Shown in pieces: positions 1 to 5,346 of a DNA stretch of 9,427 nt. How positions within the stretch are numbered: position 1 is the first letter of the stretch; each line of letters starts with the position of its first letter. The notes beneath the pieces were generated by a model. That model saw only the letters and a program-made list of their open reading frames with translations. It ran no database searches and was not told the DNA's origin. A program made the translations under genes and the position numbers. The stretch is from Mariniphaga sp964624645 (GTDB lineage Bacteria; Bacteroidota; Bacteroidia; Bacteroidales; Prolixibacteraceae): the NCBI GenBank assembly GCA_964624645.1, contig CAZVAD010000107.1, positions 1 to 9,427 on the forward strand, written 5' to 3'.

Positions 1-1265
1 AACCGGCTCAAATCCAACCGCGTCCTTCCCGTCAGCAATTCCTGCATCATCCCTTGTTTTAGCTGTTCGGTTTTTTGTAAACGAGCTTCCAATAGTTCTA
101 TTTCTGCATCCATATCGCTTAAAACTTGGGCAATGGCGGTTTGTTCTTTTAGGTAATTTGGAAATTGGAAAATCAAATTTTCTATTTGCTTTGCACTTAT
201 ATTTGGTTGCGCTCCTTGTTCGAGTTCTTTTTCCAATAAATTTCGGAAAAGATTCGAATTAACTAACTGGAATAAATAATCTTTATTTAGTTGGGCATTA
301 TTTAAAATTTTGAAATTTCCTACCCGCTGATTTAAATATGCTTTATGCTCATAATTATAACGCCCAACTTTTCCTGTAGTAGCACCGGACATAGCAATCA
401 AAATATCACCACATCTAACCCAAAAGTCTTCCGAAATAGGGAAGTTTTCATCATAGTAGGCTACATTTTCAAAAGATATTTTGCTATTCTTGATATTTGC
501 AATTCTGAAAATAGGAATACCTCCATCCTTAAATAACGCACTTTGAAAAGAATATCCAGATTGTAAAAAGCACATCTCCCCCAACATCTTCTCTTCCCAT
601 TCTCCTTCAAAAGTTTTTCCGTTTTCGTCTTTGAGTCGGGTTTTACCGGTCAGCAGCTCCTGCATCGCCCCTTGTTTAATTGCTTGTTTTTTGGCAATCA
701 AAGCTTTCAAACCGTCAATCAAAGCATCGGTGTCGCTTAATACCTGAGCAATGGCGGTTTGTTCTTTTTTTGATTTAGGAATTAATAATGGGACTTTTGA
801 AATTTCGCCCATATTTATTTTTTGTGGTGTTGCATTAGTTAAAGCTAATTTTTTAATATTATTGACAAAAAAAATAGATTTTGAATAAGCATATAAATAT
901 CGAGGCTCAATTTCTTTACGATTTATTTTGAGCAACGCCAAACTAACATAAATACTTGCATTTACCTCCCAATCTATTAGTTTGGTCAACCCTAACGTAC
1001 CAATACGTGTTAGAAGAATATCTCCTTTTTCGGGCATACATCTTTTTGAAAATATTAAATGTTCTTCTTCTGATATAAATTTTACATCTTCAAAATTATT
1101 GGCCGAGACATTTTCAACACTATAGAAAGGAATGCCATTATCTATATAATTAGGAGTTTTATGAACTCCATCGTTTATGTAACTACAAACTTCCCCCAAC
1201 ATCTTTACTTCCCAATCCTCCGGAATTAATCCAATCTCTGTTTGTATATAACCTATCTTACTCAT
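1..1265 (-). CDS. hsdS: Type I restriction-modification specificity subunit HsdS (3' end beyond left edge)
   Basis: Recognises the DNA target of a type I restriction-modification complex, pairing with HsdM (and HsdR) in the cytoplasm. Translating the minus strand from the ATG at 1265 gives 421 uninterrupted codons to the window edge. The architecture is that of HsdS: TRD1 at about residues 20-165, a central conserved helix region at 168-211 (EQTAIAQVLSD ... QELLTGKTRL), TRD2 at about 225-370, and a distal conserved region at 374-417 (EQTAIAQVLSD ... QELLTGRTRL). The half-repeats start alike (KMLGEVC at 21-27, KMLGEMC at 226-232). Since HsdS proteins usually end soon after the last TGxTRL, only a few codons are probably missing. 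The start overlaps the stop of a 37-codon ORF by 4 nt (ATGA), suggesting translational coupling. It is much more AT-rich than the genes to the right, as is common for exchanged TRDs. The DNA target cannot be read from sequence. Family assignment is very secure. Confidence 0.95.
   Translation of the reverse strand, partial: MSKIGYIQTEIGLIPEDWEVKMLGEVCSYINDGVHKTPNYIDNGIPFYSVENVSANNFEDVKFISEEEHLIFSKRCMPEKGDILLTRIGTLGLTKLIDWEVNASIYVSLALLKINRKEIEPRYLYAYSKSIFFVNNIKKLALTNATPQKINMGEISKVPLLIPKSKKEQTAIAQVLSDTDALIDGLKALIAKKQAIKQGAMQELLTGKTRLKDENGKTFEGEWEEKMLGEMCFLQSGYSFQSALFKDGGIPIFRIANIKNSKISFENVAYYDENFPISEDFWVRCGDILIAMSGATTGKVGRYNYEHKAYLNQRVGNFKILNNAQLNKDYLFQLVNSNLFRNLLEKELEQGAQPNISAKQIENLIFQFPNYLKEQTAIAQVLSDMDAEIELLEARLQKTEQLKQGMMQELLTGRTRLDLSR
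15..146 (-). repeat. hsdS distal conserved half-repeat
   Basis: Encodes HsdS residues 374-417. It matches the central copy at 633-764 in 30 of 44 residues with no gap. The copies are offset by exactly 618 nt (206 codons). A 21-nt stretch is identical at 130-150 and 748-768. These conserved regions form the helical spacers between the two TRDs in known HsdS proteins, and direct repeats of this kind are known sites of TRD exchange. Confidence 0.85.
633..764 (-). repeat. hsdS central conserved half-repeat
   Basis: Encodes HsdS residues 168-211, the spacer between TRD1 and TRD2, and is the partner of the copy at 15-146. A second, smaller repeat pair marks the start of each half: the 14 nt tcccccaacatctt occurs at 577-590 and again at 1192-1205, 615 nt apart. 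Each TRD is therefore flanked by short near-identical DNA on both sides. Confidence 0.85.
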
Positions 1266-1375
1266 ATTTCTTTCACTTTTAAATATAGGTTTACTTTTCC
1301 ATCAGAAGCAGTTATTGCAAAATTTGCAACAACTGATTTTTTGATTAGTTCTTTAGATTCAAAAATGTTGACCAT
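1262..1375 (-). pseudogene. 37-codon microgene, probable remnant of a RhuM-family gene
   Basis: An ORF of 37 codons reads from ATG at 1375 to TGA at 1262-1264. Its start lies 2 nt after the hsdM stop, and its stop overlaps the hsdS start in an ATGA. The product begins MVNIFESKELIKKS and continues VVANFAITASDGK, ending in a short unrelated-looking tail (VNLYLKVKEI). From memory of the family, the first 27 or so residues resemble the internal RhuM segment that usually reads like NIF..xEL...SVxxNFxxTAxDGK just before the conserved YYNLDxIIxVGYRV motif, which is absent here. RhuM-family genes (about 300 aa) are frequent passengers between hsdM and hsdS. I infer that a rhuM gene was deleted at both ends, leaving this in-frame scar. 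It could still be translated and serve to couple hsdS translation to hsdM. No database search was possible. Confidence 0.6.
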
Positions 1376-1377
1376 GA

Positions 1378-3792
1378 TTAATTATTTATCATCAATTGAA
1401 GATGTTGATTCACTTTCTCCTGTAGATTAGTCACATCATTTTCCAATTCCGGTAAAGTCGTTTCATAGCGTTCGGTCAGTTCACTAATTCGGTTGCTCAG
1501 TCGCTGGCTCACCTGGTCGGTTTCGTTGTCAATTCGGGTTTTTAGATTTTGCAACCATTTATCATCTACAATCAAGGTTTTAATCTCCTCTGTAGTCAGT
1601 TCGTTGTATTTTTTCAAGACCAATTCCTTCAGCTTTTGCTCGGCAGTTTTTACCGCTTTTTTGGCTTCGGCTTCTTCCTCGGTCAGTTTTTTATAGTTTA
1701 ACAGCAAGGCTTCTTCCTCCGCATCTTCGGCTTTTCCTTTAATGGCTTTCAGTCTTGCGTTTAAATCCCCTTTGGTAATATTTCCTTTGTCATTCACCAC
1801 ATCCGAAAGCAAACCTTCCTCTCCCGAGTGTTCTTCGATGAGGGCTTCCATTTCGGCAGCGGCATTTTCCGTCCGGCTTTCCAAATCGCGGATATCCTCT
1901 TGTTCTTTCTGAAAATACCGGTTAATGACCAATTCCGCAGGAATCAATTCGCTTTCATACTCACCTTTTATCGGATCTCCTTTTTTGTTGACCACCGGCT
2001 GCAACTGTACTGTCCAGCCTTCGTCCAAAAGCATATAGGCATCGTCGCGTATCCCTTCATTCCATAAATCCATCAAATGCTGATACACCGAATAGGCGTC
2101 CAATAAACGCAGCGACTGATATTCTTTCAGCAATTTTTCAGCAATTCCGGCAACCAGTTCTTTGGGTCTGGTATCTTCGTCAATCGCCTGTAATGCCGGT
2201 CGGACTTCGTTTTTCCAATTTTGGTAATGACTTTCCAATTGTTCTTTGAAAGCCTGAAATTCAGCATGTTCAAAAATAAAATCCTTGATGTTTTCCTTTT
2301 CTATTTTTAAGGCACTGTAACTTAAACTTCCATCTAAAGGTTTGAAAATATCGTTTTTCATCCCCGGATACACCGCCCAGTAATTTTTCAGTTCGTCGAT
2401 ATCCCGGTTGGGAATGCCGCCATAGATGTGGGCTTTCAAATCCTGAATATCTTCTTCCTCCTGCGTGTCGATATACCTCGGAATGTTCAGGTTGTACTCG
2501 TTTTGTGCGATTTCCTCCATCGGCACACTCCTCGAATATTTTTCAATCTCCGTCCCTTTGTTGAACACATCCACGATTTTATGAATATCCTGTTCGCGCA
2601 AACGGTTTTTATTGCCATCTTTGATAAATCCCTGTCCGGCATCTATCATAAAAATTTCCTTACGGTTGGCAGTGTTTTCCTTGTCCAGCACAATGATACA
2701 AGCCGGAATTCCTGTCCCATAAAACAGGTTGGCCGGCAGACCGATGATGCCCTTAATCAATCCTCTTTTGATGATTTCCTCCCGGATTCTGCCTTCGGCA
2801 TTTCCTCTAAACAAAACACCGTGCGGTAAAATAATTGCCGCCTTCCCGGTACTTTTCATCGACTTGATCATGTGGAGTAAAAAAGCATAATCCCCATTTT
2901 TCTCAGGCGGAATCCCAAAGCCATCAAAGCGATGATAATAATCGTTGTTCGGGTCAAATCCATTACTCCATGATTTGGTGGAAAATGGCGGATTGGCAAC
3001 ACAGAAATCAAAGCGTTTCAAATCCTGTCCGTCTTTGTGTTCGGGCGAAGAAAGCGTATCGCCCTGCAAAATATCCTGAACCGCAGTCGGACTGTTGTGC
3101 AGCACCAAATTCATTTTGGCGAGTGCCACCGTTGCATTGTCTTTCTCCTGACCATAAATCGTCAGCCCATTAGGTGCTTCATCATAGATTTTTAGCAACA
3201 AAGAAGCCGATCCACATGCCATGTCATAAGCGGTTTGGTCTTGTGCGGTATGTTCATTGATGCCCAAAATTTTCGCCATAATCCGGGATACTTCCGCCGG
3301 TGTATAAAACTGTCCTTTGCTCTTTCCCGATTCCTGCGCAAACTTCATCATCAGGTATTCGTAAGCATCGCCCAATAAGTCATCATCCTCTGCGCGGTTG
3401 TTGCTAAAATCAAGATTTGGATTGTCAAAAATCCCGATGAGTTTACTCAGCCGGTCAGTCAGTTCTTTTCCCTTTCCGAGATTGTCCTCATCGTTAAAAT
3501 CCGCCATTTTGGTCAGCATATTGAAGCCGTTTTCCTCGTCAATTGCTGCCAAAGCTTTATTAATCGCTTCACCAATTTCCGCCTTCCCGCGCATCGCCAC
3601 CAAATCCCGAAAAGAAGCCCCTTCAGGAATATAAATCAAGGCATCCTCCCGACCGGCGTATTTGTCGGATACATATTTCAGGAATAAAAGCGGAAGGATA
3701 TAATCCTTGTATTGCGAAGCATCCATCCCGCCGCGGAGTTCATCGCAACTCGCCCAGATGGAGCTGTAAAGTTCAGATTTTTTGACTGCCAT
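1378..3792 (-). CDS. hsdM: Type I restriction-modification methyltransferase subunit HsdM
   Basis: N6-adenine DNA methyltransferase subunit of a type I R-M system. With HsdS it forms the modification enzyme that protects host DNA. The 804-aa product starts with an HsdM N-terminal helical domain (residues about 5-150, with SELYSSIWASCDELRGG and YILPLLFLKYVSDKYAG). QFYTP follows at 161-165, then the SAM-binding motif I at 190-197 (DMACGSAS) and the catalytic motif IV NPPF at 267-270. The methyltransferase fold extends to about 440. Residues about 440-804 are a long charged extension, probably coiled coil at roughly 625-665, 685-725 and 755-800. It makes the protein far longer than EcoKI HsdM (about 530 aa), though 800-aa HsdM proteins are common. 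The ATG at 3792 gives the expected N-terminus (MAVKKSELYSS), and no Shine-Dalgarno is visible. It is the first gene of the operon. Motif I has Ala196 where most relatives have Gly. Confidence 0.96.
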   Translation of the reverse strand: MAVKKSELYSSIWASCDELRGGMDASQYKDYILPLLFLKYVSDKYAGREDALIYIPEGASFRDLVAMRGKAEIGEAINKALAAIDEENGFNMLTKMADFNDEDNLGKGKELTDRLSKLIGIFDNPNLDFSNNRAEDDDLLGDAYEYLMMKFAQESGKSKGQFYTPAEVSRIMAKILGINEHTAQDQTAYDMACGSASLLLKIYDEAPNGLTIYGQEKDNATVALAKMNLVLHNSPTAVQDILQGDTLSSPEHKDGQDLKRFDFCVANPPFSTKSWSNGFDPNNDYYHRFDGFGIPPEKNGDYAFLLHMIKSMKSTGKAAIILPHGVLFRGNAEGRIREEIIKRGLIKGIIGLPANLFYGTGIPACIIVLDKENTANRKEIFMIDAGQGFIKDGNKNRLREQDIHKIVDVFNKGTEIEKYSRSVPMEEIAQNEYNLNIPRYIDTQEEEDIQDLKAHIYGGIPNRDIDELKNYWAVYPGMKNDIFKPLDGSLSYSALKIEKENIKDFIFEHAEFQAFKEQLESHYQNWKNEVRPALQAIDEDTRPKELVAGIAEKLLKEYQSLRLLDAYSVYQHLMDLWNEGIRDDAYMLLDEGWTVQLQPVVNKKGDPIKGEYESELIPAELVINRYFQKEQEDIRDLESRTENAAAEMEALIEEHSGEEGLLSDVVNDKGNITKGDLNARLKAIKGKAEDAEEEALLLNYKKLTEEEAEAKKAVKTAEQKLKELVLKKYNELTTEEIKTLIVDDKWLQNLKTRIDNETDQVSQRLSNRISELTERYETTLPELENDVTNLQEKVNQHLQLMINN

Positions 3793-3826
3793 AATAAATA
3801 CGGTTCTGTTTTAAATTTTCAGTGAA

Positions 3827-3857
3827 TTTTGATTTTCAGCACTGCTGAACATCAAAA
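3827..3857. promoter_or_regulatory. 31-bp dyad upstream of hsdM, operator-like or 5' leader hairpin
   Basis: Arms TTTTGAT (3827-3833) and TTCAGCA (3835-3841) are mirrored by TGCTGAA (3843-3849) and ATCAAAA (3851-3857) around C3842. All pairs match except T3834/C3850, so 14 of 15 positions are complementary. It has T runs before and A runs after on both strands, the reverse of an intrinsic terminator, so a protein-binding operator is more likely. It overlaps the minus-strand -7-like element at 3853-3860 and ends 34 bp before the hsdM start codon. A bound protein there could block hsdM transcription. Alternatively it folds in the hsdM leader RNA. The regulator is unknown. Confidence 0.6.
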
Positions 3858-3860
3858 ATA
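3853..3860 (-). promoter_or_regulatory. Candidate -7 element of the hsdM promoter
   Basis: Read on the minus strand, TATTTTTG fits the Bacteroidota -7 consensus TAnnTTTG. A start site a few bases downstream would leave a leader of about 50 nt before hsdM. No clear TTTG -33 box is seen at the usual distance, which lowers confidence. It overlaps one arm of the 31-bp dyad. Confidence 0.4.
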
Positions 3861-3891
3861 GTAAACGTTTTTGAATAGGTGAATTATTTTT

Positions 3892-3931
3892 AAATCTGCC
3901 AAAGAACCTTTGTGAAAATCTGTCCAAAGAA
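3892..3931 (+). repeat. Tandem direct repeat upstream of argH
   Basis: AAATCTGCCAAAGAA (3892-3906) recurs as AAATCTGTCCAAAGAA (3916-3931), identical apart from one inserted T. The spacing of 24-25 bp is about two helical turns, so both copies face the same side of the DNA. A weaker third match, CTGTCAAAAT, lies at 3952-3961. The pair sits about 65-100 bp upstream of argH and just upstream of its candidate -7 element. This suggests tandem activator or repressor sites. It does not look like an ArgR box. Confidence 0.5.
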
Positions 3932-3964
3932 TATTAGATTAAACCAGTTTCCTGTCAAAATCCA

Positions 3965-3972
3965 TATATTTG
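3965..3972 (+). promoter_or_regulatory. Candidate -7 element of the argH promoter
   Basis: TATATTTG is an exact match to the Bacteroidota -7 consensus TAnnTTTG, 22 bp before the argH ATG. That leaves a leader of about 15-20 nt. The -33 TTTG partner is not obvious; the nearest similar string is TTTC at 3948-3951, which is too close. It would drive argH and probably the two genes after it. Confidence 0.5.
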
Positions 3973-3994
3973 TTCAAAATTCAATTTATCAGAA

Positions 3995-5335
3995 ATGAAA
4001 CTTTGGGAAAAAGGGATTGCGGTGGACAAAGCCATTGAAAAATTTACGGTGGGCAACGACACCGAACTGGATGTTCACCTTGCCGGGCACGATATTTTAG
4101 GCTCGATGGCTCATGTTACGATGCTTGAATCGGTGGGACTGATTGAAAAGGAGGAGCTTCCTGTTCTGCTGAGCGCCTTGAAGGGGCTGTATCAAAAAGC
4201 GGTTGACGGCGATTTTGTGATTGAGCAGGGGGTTGAGGATGTCCATTCGCAGGTTGAGTTGCTTTTGACGAAGCAACTTGGCGATCTGGGAAAAAAAATT
4301 CACAGCGGACGTTCGCGGAACGATCAGGTGTTGCTGGATTTGAAACTGTTTGCACGGCAAGGAATCCGTGAAATTGTTGAAGCCACCGACCGGCTTCTGG
4401 AAACTCTTCTGGCGCGGAGTGGACAGCTCCGTGAAGTGCTGATGCCCGGCTATACCCACCTTCAGGTGGCCATGCCTTCGTCATTTGGCCTGTGGTTTGG
4501 CGCCTATGCAGAAAGCCTTGCCGACGACCTGGAACTGCTGCTTTCGGCTTTCAGAATCACCAACCAGAACCCTTTGGGATCGGCAGCCGGCTATGGCTCG
4601 TCTTTTCCGCTCGACCGGCAGATGACCACCGACCTGCTTGGTTTTGCCGGCATGAACTACAATGTGGTCTATGCCCAGATGGGAAGGGGAAAAATGGAAA
4701 AAATTGTTTCGTTTGCTTTGGGCAATATTGCCGCCACGCTTTCCAGACTGGCCGGCGAAGTGTGCCTTTTCACCAGTCAGAATTTCAATTTTGTGGTTCT
4801 TCCGCCGGAATTCACTACAGGTTCGAGCATTATGCCTCACAAAAAGAACCCCGATGTTTTTGAACTGATCCGCGGCAGGTGCAACAAAATCCAGGGCGCT
4901 TCCCAGCAGATTTCAATGATTGTGAATAACCTTCCGGGCGGCTATTTTCGTGATTTGCAGGTAATCAAAGAGATTTTCATTCCGCTGTTTGGCGAACTGC
5001 ACGACTGCATCTCCATGGCTACATTGGCTCTGGAAAAATTGCAGGTGAATGAAAACATCCTGGATGACCCGAAATACGATTTTCTGTTCAGCGTGGAAGA
5101 GGTGAACAAGCTGGTTTTGCAGGGAATTCCTTTCCGGGAAGCCTACCGGCAGATTGCCGAAAAAATTGAATCGGGAAAATTTAACCCGGAAAAAACCGTT
5201 CATCATACGCATCAGGGAAGTATCGGAAACCTGTGTCTAAATGAAATTTCTGAGAAAAAGAACAGGATAATCCGGGAATTCCGGTTTGAAAAAATTGATG
5301 GAGCCATTGATAAATTGTTGAAATCGGCTGAATAA
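3995..5335 (+). CDS. argH: Argininosuccinate lyase
   Basis: Cleaves L-argininosuccinate to L-arginine and fumarate, the last step of arginine biosynthesis, as a cytoplasmic homotetramer. The 446-aa product has the three conserved blocks of the fumarase/aspartase/ASL superfamily. These are HSGRSRNDQ at 103-111 (substrate-binding), MPGYTHLQ at 150-157 with the His155 that corresponds to the family's conserved active-site histidine, and the signature loop GSSIMPHKKNPD at 276-287 carrying the catalytic serine and lysine. The start MKLWEKG and the C-terminal HTHQGSIGNL (404-413) are typical of Bacteroidota ArgH, and the length is normal. The gene is intact. Unusually, it is followed 11 bp later by a TonB-dependent receptor instead of another arg gene. 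No other arginine gene is in the window. The upstream region has a -7-like element and tandem repeats. Confidence 0.97.
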   Translation: MKLWEKGIAVDKAIEKFTVGNDTELDVHLAGHDILGSMAHVTMLESVGLIEKEELPVLLSALKGLYQKAVDGDFVIEQGVEDVHSQVELLLTKQLGDLGKKIHSGRSRNDQVLLDLKLFARQGIREIVEATDRLLETLLARSGQLREVLMPGYTHLQVAMPSSFGLWFGAYAESLADDLELLLSAFRITNQNPLGSAAGYGSSFPLDRQMTTDLLGFAGMNYNVVYAQMGRGKMEKIVSFALGNIAATLSRLAGEVCLFTSQNFNFVVLPPEFTTGSSIMPHKKNPDVFELIRGRCNKIQGASQQISMIVNNLPGGYFRDLQVIKEIFIPLFGELHDCISMATLALEKLQVNENILDDPKYDFLFSVEEVNKLVLQGIPFREAYRQIAEKIESGKFNPEKTVHHTHQGSIGNLCLNEISEKKNRIIREFRFEKIDGAIDKLLKSAE

Positions 5336-5346
5336 TGTAATCATTA

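Noticed and set aside
1242..1430. A 62-codon plus-strand ORF across the hsdM-hsdS junction
   Set aside because: It is antisense to the hsdM end, the RhuM-like microgene and the hsdS start, and has no recognisable features.
2428..2829. A 133-codon plus-strand ORF inside hsdM
   Set aside because: It is antisense to a clearly conserved part of HsdM and shows no family-like motifs; a shadow of the real gene.
3900..3912. Short inverted repeat CAAAG/CTTTG upstream of argH
   Set aside because: Only 5 bp per arm in AT-rich DNA, and it overlaps the better supported direct repeat.
5285..5318. Possible internal promoter at the end of argH (TTTG at 5285-5288, TAAATTGT at 5311-5318)
   Set aside because: The spacing is right for the Bacteroidota consensus, but the -7 element mismatches at two of six fixed positions and lies in conserved-length coding sequence.
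5333..5346. Small dyad TAATG/CATTA between argH and the receptor gene
   Set aside because: A 5-bp AT-rich stem in an 11-bp gap is expected by chance and is too weak for a terminator.
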